A stretch of DNA of 64,000 nucleotides from Trypanosoma brucei gambiense DAL972. Lineage: Eukaryota > Euglenozoa > Kinetoplastea > Trypanosomatida > Trypanosomatidae. The translations under genes and the position numbers were made by a program. The first letter of the stretch is position 1; each line of letters begins with the position of its first letter. The notes under the pieces were generated by a model. That model had not been told where the DNA came from, made no database searches, and was given only the letters and a program-made list of their open reading frames with translations. Shown here one piece after another: positions 20,701-29,419 of the stretch. The stretch is taken from the NCBI RefSeq assembly GCF_000210295.1, contig NC_026741.1, positions 1,550,001 to 1,614,000 on the forward strand, written 5' to 3'.

Positions 20701-20883
20701 TCTTCCACTGCACTTGTTAACGGGGCTGATGGAGCTCCTCCATTTGCTCAGTTACCACCGTCTTCCGATACCACGCCTTGGAGCAAACATGTGGTGCGCC
20801 GGGTGTTAAGGCGCCGGAAGGATAAGGTGGCGAAGTCTGCTTCAGGCTTGGGTGGTTTCTTTCGTTGGGATACTTCGCAGTGA
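17752..20883 (+). CDS. Conserved-looking large protein of unknown function (1043 aa)
   Basis: I do not recognise this family. The frame is open upstream to a TTG at 17728, but the first ATG is at 17752 (MEKLQLERNELL), after the likely acceptor AG 17597-17598. The N-terminal 75 residues look folded (YVTIVLPEGVRSAAELDL). A Lys-rich patch follows near 74-80, then a Ser/Pro-rich linker (90-200). From about 220 to 1000 it is mostly helical, with leucine-rich helices such as VKDFLLSLLLVFITCGVL and with amphipathic helices near 740-800, giving the look of an alpha-solenoid or vesicle-tether type protein. There is no clear membrane helix or catalytic motif. The C-terminus is basic (RRVLRRRKDKVAK). 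A real gene beyond doubt; the role is unknown. Confidence 0.9.
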   Translation: MEKLQLERNELLLYVLQNPPPYVTIVLPEGVRSAAELDLTHTQSPLAVYASATASNPIEVRVSAPPTLLGDSAEKKKKKYGLGTTGSGINSPSKGKRPRFRWKDLSNYFMSHLRGDSQTMCSPERTPPATPSRLDAAMSNPERKHSLHAYVTEPSTSEGGHVIQLSKCTSARREPLPLEGKQGYSLAEYVTPFLSQTQVSVQNPLERPVLPVIELCPVLNSAMLPEFDEDERQLLFYEHVVLAASILLPARGAWFDSKVGSRYRKAMGISNEQHARVLSNISPAIKEGQDTLNMPINLQTIERLVETSSDGDFTQRMNKILCMCSQYPEDPQQRRYPLCLRAFIYAGALSPLYGSNSSADTVLFEEEVRDVITAVRNRLEIPKSIEPFCRVHARLLSIDDDDDVERRTAFLMGVASALHELSKSTGSLSREPLTPEVKYMLYLLQETFEMSTAPISLLGVVRSDYAFLCVFDLFLESCLSLPTEFLSVYVQVNGRDLLPPMRPVKDFLLSLLLVFITCGVLRSFCNLKLEINPRNAPRDLLASVRHLGRSTREYCDLLSRSVQHAPALMLPGVTTVASHLLATHWADTLSCERLPSDFSEGLRTMLSLLLTYSSPGMENDEDVSHTILACAGNLSWVVPIMERHNCAAKGRVLARLQAAKAVAKAGVPVQRLMLNRIEELMEELESFISPPPLVPAAANVVRQRLSLVVDTLSDIFADMKAPYTRLSSRSGSLATKAGGYFEEYKAQLELQEKVFSLSLSTEDAVARLKCLSVIDERLRKIAMQSQRDYQLVRQVTGAPAAGFEDLLGTLTNPLSESINMFRDVVAATIVRVELAGLLFDKFMKTDMRLYKVLKSDKAAVPDRRHIQLEFPEVTMVSVLKRLESVIVSVSAVVNDPFVDAEVWSMTMLHFVSALYYVYFEESDCRFFRPEDWKCILQDLRIVDMFMKESFPYPPRGEPARGVTERAVELLRWLQQIVLHCFPYSSTALVNGADGAPPFAQLPPSSDTTPWSKHVVRRVLRRRKDKVAKSASGLGGFFRWDTSQ

Positions 20884-21941
20884 CGAGAAAAAAAAAAGAA
20901 AAGGAAGGAGGAGAAAGCATTGTTAAAAAGGGGGGAGCAAAACATATCAGGTGGTTGGGCCGCTGCCGCCGACATTTTAGGTTGAAGGCGAAGCTCGCAA
21001 AAGCCGGATGGGGTGTTTGGATGTCAACGTGTGTGTATGTGTGTATGGGAAGGATAAAAACTCGAGTGAGCATGGAATTAAGGGTGAGGAAAATGATTGT
21101 TTCAGTCAATTGGGGAAAGGAAGTAGAAATAAGCGGTTGCGGGCGTACCACAAGAAGGGTTCTCCCTTTTACCGCGCAAAAGTACGGGCGCCTCCAATTG
21201 CATGTACACACGGGTATGGACGTAAGAATGTTACCTCCCCTGTACTGTCCTTGCCGCAAAAGCAAGTGTCGGTTATTCCTGGTGAAAGCTGTACTACTGC
21301 ATCAGTTAAACGGCTATTCTGCTTTGTTGTTTGTTGTATAAGTTGTTTTATTATATTCTTTTTTTTTTCGCTCCTTTTTTGTGTCATCTTTTCGTTTGTT
21401 TGCATTCTCGTTCGGCTCTTCTCCTGTGCGTGAAGGTAGGGAAGGGGAAGTCGGTAAGTAGGGAGCACGGAGGACAGGATAGCAGGACGTATGGTGTGTA
21501 TAAATATTATATATACATACGTACTTGTGTCTGGGTCACTGAATAGCAAAAAAAAAAAATTAAGAAAATTAAAAAATTCTCTCTGTGTTGACCCTGCGCC
21601 TTCACCATTCCCCCCCCCTTGTCATTCACTCTGCCGTATTTTCTACAGCGTTTTTTTTTAATTTTTTGACTAATTCTTTTTCCTTGTTACATCCTCCACT
21701 GGTTCGTACGTTGTCCCGTGCACTGGATTTGTGTTCGTGTGAGAAACCCAAGTGATGAAAGGAAACCGAGTGTGGCGAATCGCCTGCTGGCTTGGAAATA
21801 GCTGTTGCGCGCGTTTCCGCCAATTAAAAAAAAAAGTGTGTGCCTATAAGCATGTGTCTTTTCTTTTTTCTTTCCTGTCCTCCCCCAATGAAAGAGGAAT
21901 ACATAAGAAAAAAAAATACAAGTAAGCAAAGCGCCATTAAA
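20884..21941. other. Spacer upstream of HMG-CoA synthase
   Basis: About 1.06 kb. Two overlapping frames (20865-21341, 21008-21433) are open but have no family features and overlap the preceding stop region, so I do not call them. T-rich tracts lie near 21350-21385 and 21645-21665. The last tract, 21857-21886, carries the HMGS acceptor. Confidence 0.55.
21857..21894 (+). promoter_or_regulatory. Putative trans-splice acceptor for HMG-CoA synthase
   Basis: A C/T tract (21857-21886) is followed by ATG at 21888 and then the first AG at 21893-21894. Splicing there would remove the ATG at 21888, and the next ATG, at 21942, is the family-conforming start after a 47-nt, ATG-free leader. The site therefore decides the start. 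Confidence 0.6.
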
Positions 21942-23441
21942 ATGCGCCGAACTGTGTGTTCCCTCGCTGGTATCAGTGGCATGAGTGTGTACACCCCACC
22001 GTGCCGCGTCGCCCTAAAGGAATGGTGCAACTGGACCGGGAATGATTGGAAAAAGGTATCCAATGTTGTTGGTGATTCATTCCGCGTTCCTTCCAATAAC
22101 GAAAACGCTTACACAATGGCCGCGTCAGCGGTATTGCGGCTGATTCTGAACTATGAAGTGGATCCCTCTCGCGTTGGTTTCCTTGGGCTCGGGACGGAAA
22201 GCAGCTCCGACAACTCCGCTGGTGCAGTTATTGTGCGAGGGATGGTCGATAAGGCGCTTAAAGAACTTGGGATGCCCGCACTCTCCCGTCATTGTGAAGT
22301 GCCGGAGTTTAAACATGCGTGTCTTGGCGGTGTGTACGCACTGAAGGGTGCCGCACGGTATGCGGAGGTGGATGGAGGAGATGACAAATTGGCCATTGTT
22401 GTCGCATCAGATATTGCCGAGTACGCACTGGGGTCGACGGGTGAACAGACACAGGGCGCTGGTTCCGTTGCGATGCTTGTACAAAAAACTCCACGGCTCT
22501 TGGAACTGAACACGAAGGCTGCTGGTTCCGCGTCGGACTACCGCGGACCCGACTTCCGCAAACCGTACAGACGACATTTTATTAAGGAATATGGCAGCAC
22601 CGCAGAAAATGGTAAGATCCCCGATTTCCCCGTATTCTCTGGTCCGTACAGCACATTAGTCTACCTTGATGAGGTGACTGCGGCTGTCGAAAATATGTTG
22701 TCAAGACTAAACCAGGAGCCGGCGGACTACTATGACTCCGTGTCTGCTCTGTTTTTCCATCGCCCGTACCACATGATGCCTGTTCAGGCTATGTCATTTC
22801 TCTACACACGTGGTCTTGCAAGGTCAACAGCCGAAACTCACAAAATATTCTTTGAAGAGCTCTGTGGTAAGGCGAAGGTTGATTCCAGCGCTGTGCGAGC
22901 GGAACTTGACAAGGTGCCTAACTATTTCGAAGCAATTGATGAGGGGAAGGAACCCAAGGATGCATTTACAATGACGAATAAAGTTGCCAAGGTCCTCCGT
23001 TCAGAGAAGGTGTTTGCCGACTTTCTCGGCTCCAAGATGAGCCTTGGTAGTACCACTATGGCAAACTTTGGAAACCTCTACACAGCTTCCCTCCCATGCT
23101 GGTTGGCTGCTGGTTGCGAGGACGCATACAGTAGGAAGATCGACATCACCGGCAAACCCATGGTAATGATTGGTTACGGCTCCGGAGACGCCAGCGAGGC
23201 CATTCCAATAACCCCAGTGAAGGGGTGGGAGGAGGCCGCGGCGAAAATTAACCTCAGTGAGGCCTTGGGGAACTCTATAAACTTGACGGAGGAACAATAT
23301 AAGGGCCTCCACACGGGGTCCCTCAAGGATGATTTTGCCGCAGATAAACGTCAGAAGGAGTTTGTCGTGGACCGCATCGGTACTCGAAATGAGGCAGCGT
23401 TTCAGGATATTGGTATCGAATATTACCGGTTCGTGAAGTAG
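21942..23441 (+). CDS. HMGS: 3-hydroxy-3-methylglutaryl-CoA synthase
   Basis: A 499-residue thiolase-fold enzyme that condenses acetyl-CoA with acetoacetyl-CoA to HMG-CoA, the entry to mevalonate, sterols and other isoprenoids. The catalytic triad is visible: E86 in GTESSSDNS, nucleophile C127 in HACLGG, and H273 in FHRPYHMMP. GSGDASEA near the C-terminus and MSLGSTTMANFGNLYTAS are further family motifs. The frame extends upstream to 21840, but the ATG at 21942 (MRRTVCSLAGIS) is the first after the likely acceptor. Its short Arg-containing N-terminus could be a weak mitochondrial signal, in keeping with the mitochondrial location reported for trypanosomatid HMGS. Length fits eukaryotic enzymes (about 460-520). 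Identification is secure. Confidence 0.96.
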   Translation: MRRTVCSLAGISGMSVYTPPCRVALKEWCNWTGNDWKKVSNVVGDSFRVPSNNENAYTMAASAVLRLILNYEVDPSRVGFLGLGTESSSDNSAGAVIVRGMVDKALKELGMPALSRHCEVPEFKHACLGGVYALKGAARYAEVDGGDDKLAIVVASDIAEYALGSTGEQTQGAGSVAMLVQKTPRLLELNTKAAGSASDYRGPDFRKPYRRHFIKEYGSTAENGKIPDFPVFSGPYSTLVYLDEVTAAVENMLSRLNQEPADYYDSVSALFFHRPYHMMPVQAMSFLYTRGLARSTAETHKIFFEELCGKAKVDSSAVRAELDKVPNYFEAIDEGKEPKDAFTMTNKVAKVLRSEKVFADFLGSKMSLGSTTMANFGNLYTASLPCWLAAGCEDAYSRKIDITGKPMVMIGYGSGDASEAIPITPVKGWEEAAAKINLSEALGNSINLTEEQYKGLHTGSLKDDFAADKRQKEFVVDRIGTRNEAAFQDIGIEYYRFVK

Positions 23442-24751
23442 TGTGTTGGAGCGACTTTGCGAAATCAAATGCAAGTGGCACCATACATTGGTGGTGCATG
23501 CGTGAGAAGAGGGAGGAAAGGGGAGGGGTGAAATTACCAACACGGGATTAGGGTTGCTGCTCTCTCTCTTTTTCTGCTTATTTTTCCTACGATATATAGG
23601 CATACAGTTATTTAATTGTTAGTACGCGTGAGCGTGTGGGTCCGCTGTTTTGCTGACGGAGGGATATTAAATGGAAAGAGACTACGAAGCTTGCTGCTTC
23701 GGTGTTTTTATTTTTTTACCCCTATACATAGGATGGAGATGGGTAAATAGAGGGCCCATTAAATGATAATCGTCCATGAGCGAGCGGTCAATGAGAGTAC
23801 AACCAAACTTATCAAGCATTTTGGTGAGTTAAAGGGGGGAAAAAAGAAGACTTGGAACTTCAGTTCTGAGTGTAAGAGACTTGAATGGGCCGAAAGAACA
23901 CAGTGACACGTTTCCGTCGAAGTGCCATCAACCTTTTGTTGTGAATCTTTCCTACGGTGAAGGCTTGCTAAGGGGGAGAGGGGAACGGATATACAGATTT
24001 TTTTTTAAAAAAATGAAAAAAGAGGAAAGGAATACGTGCAAACTACTGAAGGGTGGTTTAATTGAGCTCATAACAATACGAAGAATAGGGGTAGGAAGGT
24101 AGTTTAAGTACATCAAATGAGTAATTAAAGAGGGACTGATGAAGGCCACGAGTGCCATGTGCTATAGCACGTTTTTACCCACGAGGGGTACTCAAACTTG
24201 GTCTGAGCGAAAAAATGACGGGTACATCACATTCAGTACACAAAGGTGCATATCGTCTATAGTCGTCGTCTTCCTCTTCCTCCTTCTTTTCGACATTCTC
24301 CGTTGTTTCGTTTTTCCTTCTTTTACCTACTCCCATTTATTATTATTATTACTGCTGTTGTTGTTTTTGTTTTCCCGAAGGTTTTATTTTAATTTTTGTA
24401 GGAACATTACCACCTCACATAATTGGAGTTGGCTCGGCTAATGCGGTGCACACTGTTTTGTAATTTTTCTTTTTATATGTATGCACCTTTGTTCTTTTTT
24501 TTCTTTTTTTTGTGTTTTACGGGGTTATTCCACATGTGCAGGTTTTAAACCTTTACTCTCATCTTTACCCTTCCCCTCCCGTCTCCCATGTTGTACAACG
24601 GATTTTGCTTTTGCAACCTCTTATTTGTGTATGAAAGCGGATTGTTCCCGGTGTGTGCTTAGGGTTGTCGCATCTCCTGAAGGACGGTATCACATTTCGA
24701 GCCAAACAGAGTGGAAAAGTCGGACCGAAGTGGTGAACAACAGTGGCTGAG
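23442..24751. other. Spacer after HMGS
   Basis: About 1.3 kb without a supported gene. GATTAGGGTTGC near 23546 resembles a telomere unit by chance. T tracts near 24270-24320, 24341-24385 and 24489-24512 occur, the last followed by AG at 24540-24541, a likely acceptor for the next gene. The resulting leader (about 210 nt) would contain an upstream ATG at about 24587 opening a 24-codon frame unless a later AG (for example at 24660-24661) is used. Confidence 0.5.
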
Positions 24752-25678
24752 ATGTCGTGGTTCGGTTGGGGCCGAAAATCTGGGGACGAAAAGGCAGAAC
24801 GAGAAGAGACTGAGAAAACTATAGCGGCTATATTTTCCCCTTCGCACGCCACGGTGAGGGACGCTCCCGACAGGAAAGACTCCATCCTCCGCGAATCAAC
24901 TGTGCGTCTCTTCAAGAAGGGTGAGGAGCCGGCACCTTACACTGCCGTAGGCGGGACTTTTCAAACCAAACACACCGTTGAAACAACGCGAGAGGACCGC
25001 ATGTCCGGTGGGGAGAAGCCGGTACCGCTGGACCTTCTACCACCGTGTCCGATAGCCGGTTACGAACTTCGGTCAGATGGGCTTGTGGATAACATTGAAA
25101 AACCGCCGCGTACGCTGACCGCTCAAGAGTTACGATCGCTTGTGGCTGGGCTTTCTTCCATCGAACAGCGCGCAAGGTACGAAGTGGACACGCAACTCCC
25201 ACAACAGGTGCACAATAGGGGTCGACGTGGTTTGGAGGTAGTGGTTAACCCATGCTTGCACATGTGTGGCTTGTACTTAATGTTGTGGAAGGCTCCACGC
25301 CTGTACTTTAACGCATCACCGCGGGGGAGTGCCTTCTTCACACGAGTTATGACATTGCTGCGTTGGAATATGCCCGAGATCGAGAAGGAAAAACTTGCGC
25401 GGAAGCACCGACGTCTGCTACAGGCAACGAATGCCCGAGTAACTTTGGCCTTTCTTACCGGAGTTTTTCTTACGGCCGTTGCCGTCATCACACGTCCGCC
25501 TGTTGATGTTCTTGACGTGGGGCCCGACGTGGAAGTTGGCAAGCGGTCCGTTGGTTTTCAGCAGCATTCTGAGGCAGCGCTGCGCTGGTTGTGGCTTGTG
25601 TACTACCACCATCCAGCGTACAAACCGCTGGCGCAGGGGACGCGACCGCCGATCCTGTTAGAAAGCAGCAGCCGCTGA
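24752..25678 (+). CDS. Membrane-associated protein of unknown function (308 aa)
   Basis: The ATG at 24752 starts MSWFGWGRKSGDEK. The N-terminal third is charged and probably disordered. Residues about 85-95 contain a CPIAGYELRSDG element. A hydrophobic patch near 160-180 (CLHMCGLYLMLWKAP) and one clear membrane helix at about 230-250 (TLAFLTGVFLTAVAVITRPP) follow, with a short C-terminal region containing WLWLVYYHHP. Basic residues flank the helix on its N-side (KEKLARKHRRLL), suggesting an N-in topology. I recognise no family. The layout (one helix near the C-terminus, acidic/basic soluble N-domain) would suit a mitochondrial or ER membrane protein, but that is only inference. Confidence 0.85.
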   Translation: MSWFGWGRKSGDEKAEREETEKTIAAIFSPSHATVRDAPDRKDSILRESTVRLFKKGEEPAPYTAVGGTFQTKHTVETTREDRMSGGEKPVPLDLLPPCPIAGYELRSDGLVDNIEKPPRTLTAQELRSLVAGLSSIEQRARYEVDTQLPQQVHNRGRRGLEVVVNPCLHMCGLYLMLWKAPRLYFNASPRGSAFFTRVMTLLRWNMPEIEKEKLARKHRRLLQATNARVTLAFLTGVFLTAVAVITRPPVDVLDVGPDVEVGKRSVGFQQHSEAALRWLWLVYYHHPAYKPLAQGTRPPILLESSSR

Positions 25679-26160
25679 CAGTTCACCAAGGAATGGAACA
25701 ATGAGCGCCGCGTTGGTGCATTTTCGCTGGGGTGTGTTGAGTTGGTTGCGAGTGGAAGCTGCGATGCCGTTATTTCGGCCTTGCTCCAGTCCTCCTTTTT
25801 CACACTTTTGTACTGTACACTTATACCAAGAGAAATGAACCCATATTGTTGTGTGGAGGTGTTTATGCCTGCCTTTCATGGGCTAGTGAGCAACCAGGTG
25901 CCCGGTCCGTTGTTTTACTTATTTTCATTCACTGCTGCATTCGTTTCATGTTATTACGCTCTCGCACGTCTTTGCCTCCTTTTTATGTGTATGCGCTTCC
26001 CTGCACCAGTGGCACTTTAGAAGCGGTAGTGAAGGGGAAAGGTGGGGGAGTTAGGACGGAACGGGGTCGAGTGGGACGAGGGGAGTAGCGGCGAGCTGCA
26101 TTCTTGTTTGTGTTTGCGCGTATACACAAGTGAGGAGGGGGGGGGCGTGCTAAAGTAGGC
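25679..26160. other. Spacer upstream of the CID protein gene
   Basis: About 480 nt, no gene seen. The short tract CTTGTTTGTGTTTGCGCG with AG at 26129-26130 is the likely acceptor, leaving a 30-nt leader with a G8 run (26138-26145). Confidence 0.5.
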
Positions 26161-27051
26161 ATGGACACAACTACCTCGTCTGACTTCACGGAGGAACTAT
26201 TTTTCGTATTGTTAGAATCCTGTACACCGTCCCGCTCTCGTGTTGAGACACTAACACAAATAGCTCTTCGCAACTTACCGTGTGCCACGGCCACCTGGTC
26301 AGCGTTACGAAGGGCTTTCGTGCGTCAACAAGAGCTGGAATCAGACGAGAACAAGGCTTTGTGGTATGTTTTAGACTCCCTCATGAAGCACGCCCCGCAC
26401 GTATTCATTCCCCTTGTGGCGCCGCGGTTATTTGACTTCGTCGTGCAGCAGCTTCCGTGGCACCTCGCGGGTGTCGTTTCAACGTATGGCAGTGGGGCGC
26501 TGTGGTGTGATTCAATGATACGCACGTGGGAAGGGCTTCTGCCTCCCCTACTTTTCCGCACGGTTAACTCTTTTGTTGTGCAGTTGCGCGGCGGGAAGGA
26601 GCTCTCACGGGCGATGAATCCCAATGATGCAGACGAAGAGATACAGACAATCGACTTTCCAGCCACGCGGGAGGAAATGCAGCAACTGCAAGAGGCGTGG
26701 GACGTTTTCCGCACTTTTGCAGCGGAGGGTGCCGTGAATAGGGCAGGAGCCACGCCAACAACACCGGGAGATGTCGTTAAGACGGAGCAAACAACAACGG
26801 CGGTAGTTGCTACTGCAGAAGTTTGTGTGAAGCAGGAGCCGAGTCTCACAACGGCTGGTGTTGTGAAGTCCGAGTACGGCGCACATGCCGGAGTGAATAC
26901 CGATGACGAAGACGATTCGGATGTGGAGTACATCCCCGTTTTTGTTCGAGGGGCCCAACGGCGCGAATTACCGCCTCTCACAAACGAAAATGGGACCGCA
27001 CCGCGCCCCCGCCGGGCCGCCAGGCGCCGTCCACGGGATGATGGTGAGTGA
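26161..27051 (+). CDS. CID-domain (Pcf11/RPR-type) protein
   Basis: The 296-residue protein begins with an all-helical domain (about 8-140) that follows the pattern of the RNA polymerase II CTD-interacting domain: SDFTEELFFVLL, SRVETLTQIALRNL, then KALWYVLDSLMKHAPHVFIP (the LDS-K core of Pcf11/Nrd1/SCAF-type CIDs), APRLFDFVVQQL, and IRTWEGLLPPLLF. The rest is low-complexity with VKTEQ/VKQEP/VKSEY repeats that look like SUMO-type or acidic linear motifs, an acidic stretch DDEDDSDVEYIP, and a strongly basic end (PRPRRAARRRPRDDGE) like a nuclear signal. Inferred role: mRNA 3'-end processing or Pol II termination. Unusual because trypanosome Pol II lacks the heptad repeat. Domain assignment is by pattern only. 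Confidence 0.75.
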   Translation: MDTTTSSDFTEELFFVLLESCTPSRSRVETLTQIALRNLPCATATWSALRRAFVRQQELESDENKALWYVLDSLMKHAPHVFIPLVAPRLFDFVVQQLPWHLAGVVSTYGSGALWCDSMIRTWEGLLPPLLFRTVNSFVVQLRGGKELSRAMNPNDADEEIQTIDFPATREEMQQLQEAWDVFRTFAAEGAVNRAGATPTTPGDVVKTEQTTTAVVATAEVCVKQEPSLTTAGVVKSEYGAHAGVNTDDEDDSDVEYIPVFVRGAQRRELPPLTNENGTAPRPRRAARRRPRDDGE

Positions 27052-27174
27052 TTGTGTTGTTAGACGACTGCGGGTGGTGGACAGGTAGTGATGCTGTGGT
27101 TTACAACGAATCTGCCTTTCCACTTCTTTTGTTTTGACATTTTATCATTTTTCCCTTCACCATCGACTCTCTTC

Positions 27175-27198
27175 CTATATATATATATATATATATAT
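27175..27198. repeat. (AT)n microsatellite
   Basis: About eleven or twelve AT units downstream of the CID gene. Confidence 0.9.
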
Positions 27199-27310
27199 TT
27201 TGTTGCGTGTACGTGTGCTCTTCAGACGGTGGGCCGTGTTAGGTCTTAATGGAGGTACTTGCATTATACACTCTCTCCTGTTTCATTAGTTCATTGTTCC
27301 CTTACCTATT

Positions 27311-27312
<2 letters not shown>

Positions 27313-27371
<59 letters not shown>
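27313..27371. repeat. (CA)n(TA)n compound microsatellite
   Basis: About nineteen CA units (27313-27351) run directly into about ten TA units. It is the longest simple repeat in the window and alternates purine and pyrimidine throughout. Confidence 0.97.
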
Positions 27372-28240
27372 GCCTTTTCCCCATCGTTTTTTTTTTGCTG
27401 CGCAGCAATAACTGAACTGGTAGAAAACCACTGAAGTAGGGGTTAACCTCCATCACAGAAGGGAGGGCACTTTTAATTTTTTTTGTTTAGGAACATCAAG
27501 CACACAAAAAAAAAAGAAAAAAGAGAGGGAAAGAAAAGGGAGTAGGGAAGAAGTAAGCACGCCATATAGAGAAGCAGAAAGGGGGGGGAGGGAAATTTTT
27601 TTTCTGTTCGGTTGTTCGGCTTCTCATTTGCTGTCGTTGGAGGTTTTTCCCACCACCAGCGGTATACTTTGTTACTCAGTTTGCCACTCGGAGGTATTCA
27701 CCTTGTTCGCTGGTGTTTGCTCTGGTGTTTGGAACTTGGTTGTGGTGTCTCCCTTTTTGTGTGGAAGAGCTCGAACCATAGCGGAGAGGAAGAGGTATTA
27801 GTCAATACGCTTCTACTCTGCTCATCACACCACAAGATCGAACACTTTTGTTTTATATATACATCTATATATTTTAGCATATTTTTCCTTGACTTTGGTC
27901 CCTTTCTCACCATTGAGAAAGAAGGAGGAGTGGATTATCAGAAGGAAGAAAATATACAGAAACAAACACACGGACACACAGAGGTTGGCAACAGAGGAAC
28001 GAAAGAGTTAGAGAGAGCGAGTGAACGGTTTCATCCAATCTCTCTGAGAAGAGAGGTCCGAGTAGAAAAAGAGGAAGAAAATATTTTCTAGGAGAACGGT
28101 AATACCAACAGCAGCAGCAGCAGCAACAATAAAGGATACAATTGAGCGCGGAGGAGTGGAAAAGAAGGGCAAAACTAAAAAAAAAAAGTAGTAGGTCTTG
28201 AGAAAAAAAACGGCATCTGGGACGAGGCAAAGAAGGGGAA

Positions 28241-29419
28241 ATGGCGCTATGTAACAGTCCTTCACGATGGCGTACTGTGTATTGCACTGGTGATAAACCG
28301 CCGGGGCGCATAGGGCATACACTCTGCGCGAATGCTGAAGAAACAAAAGTTTTCCTGTATGGAGGCGTTAATGACAAATTTGAAAGCACTTCCAATTACC
28401 TCAACGACTATTATTCGTTTGATGTAACCACGAAGCGGTGGACGCATATCGAAATGAGTGGGGACACGCAAAGTGCCAGAGCGTTTCACTCAGCTGTTTT
28501 TTATGGTGGCTCCATTTACATCTTTGGTGGCTGCAATGGTAGGGGCCGGTTCAATAAGTTGTTCTCCATAACAGAAAACGGTGTTTGCAAGCTGATAAAC
28601 TCTCAATCGGCTCCCGCTACACGGTATTGCCATAGTGCTGCGTCATTTGAAAACTGCATGTATATATTTGCCGGTAAGTGCGGCGGTAGAAATAGCAACA
28701 GGCGCCTCAGTGACCTTTTTTGCTTCAATTTCTCCACGGAGCAATGGTTCGAGTGCCCACAGCTCGGCACGAGACCAACTGCCCGCTCCGCCCACGCTGC
28801 TTTTACGTGTGGGCGGAATATGATTGTATTTGGTGGTCGTAATGCCGATGGCGAGTGCTGTGAGGATATGTACTCGTACAATTATGACACGTTTATGTGG
28901 CGAAAGATTGAAGTGCCCAACGGTGGAGCATTTTTGGGGCGGGCACGTAACAGCGTTGTAGTGCATCACGGCAGGGTAGTGGTCTTCGGCGGGTGGAATG
29001 GCCGCAAGAAGCTCAATGATCTCTTTACTTATTTGGTAGACGCTAACATGGTGGAATTGTCACGTGATATGGAGGAGAATTGCCCCTCACGACGGGAGTG
29101 CCACGTGGCAGTGGTTTGCAAGAATACGATGATAGTGTTCGGTGGGCGGTTCCGTGGAGACTTCATGTCTGACACAGCAGAGCTTGATTTGGGGCCTAAG
29201 TCACTGAAACAAATGTGCAGAGATTGGATTCTCGACGGCACCCTGTGCGATGATGACGATTCCACGGGCCTCAAACCCTTGACGCAAGGGCTTCGGCGGT
29301 TCGTTATAAGGTGGAAGGAACTGACAACGAAAACAGATCCCAATTATAAGAAACCGCAGTCGACGTATGGCCTTCATACTGAAGCACTCTCATCTGACAG
29401 CAACTCTCAGCATGAATGA
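28241..29419 (+). CDS. Kelch-repeat protein
   Basis: A 392-residue protein with about six kelch blades between residues 20 and 310. Each has the GG doublet followed by spaced Tyr and Trp: LYGGVND, IYIFGGCNGRG, MYIFAGKCGG, MIVFGGRNADG, VVVFGGWNGRKKLND, MIVFGGRFRGD, with RAFHSAVF, RYCHSAASF and RSAHAAFT as the preceding strands. This gives a six-bladed beta-propeller for protein binding. The region after 310 is helical (LGPKSLKQMCRDWILDG) and could be a short BACK-like or scaffold segment; no BTB or F-box domain is seen. The start ATG follows a 320-nt ATG-free leader. The partner is unknown. Confidence 0.9.
   Translation: MALCNSPSRWRTVYCTGDKPPGRIGHTLCANAEETKVFLYGGVNDKFESTSNYLNDYYSFDVTTKRWTHIEMSGDTQSARAFHSAVFYGGSIYIFGGCNGRGRFNKLFSITENGVCKLINSQSAPATRYCHSAASFENCMYIFAGKCGGRNSNRRLSDLFCFNFSTEQWFECPQLGTRPTARSAHAAFTCGRNMIVFGGRNADGECCEDMYSYNYDTFMWRKIEVPNGGAFLGRARNSVVVHHGRVVVFGGWNGRKKLNDLFTYLVDANMVELSRDMEENCPSRRECHVAVVCKNTMIVFGGRFRGDFMSDTAELDLGPKSLKQMCRDWILDGTLCDDDDSTGLKPLTQGLRRFVIRWKELTTKTDPNYKKPQSTYGLHTEALSSDSNSQHE

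Larger units (their letters stand above)
27052..28240. other. Spacer and long ATG-free leader before the kelch gene
   Basis: About 1.2 kb. The 5' half is T-rich with AT and CA repeats. From about 27918 to 28240 the + strand is purine-rich and contains no ATG at all until the kelch start. AG 27916-27917 after the CCCTTTCTCACC tract is a likely acceptor, so this is probably a 320-nt 5' UTR. A (CAG)5 run sits near 28110-28125 inside it. Confidence 0.55.

Noticed and set aside
20865..21433. Two overlapping open frames after the 1043-residue protein
   Set aside because: Both overlap the preceding gene's end or each other, are of biased composition and match nothing.
27612..28091. A 159-codon frame before the kelch gene
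   Set aside because: No ATG start; it spans a T-rich part and then the purine-rich leader, and shows no conserved motif.
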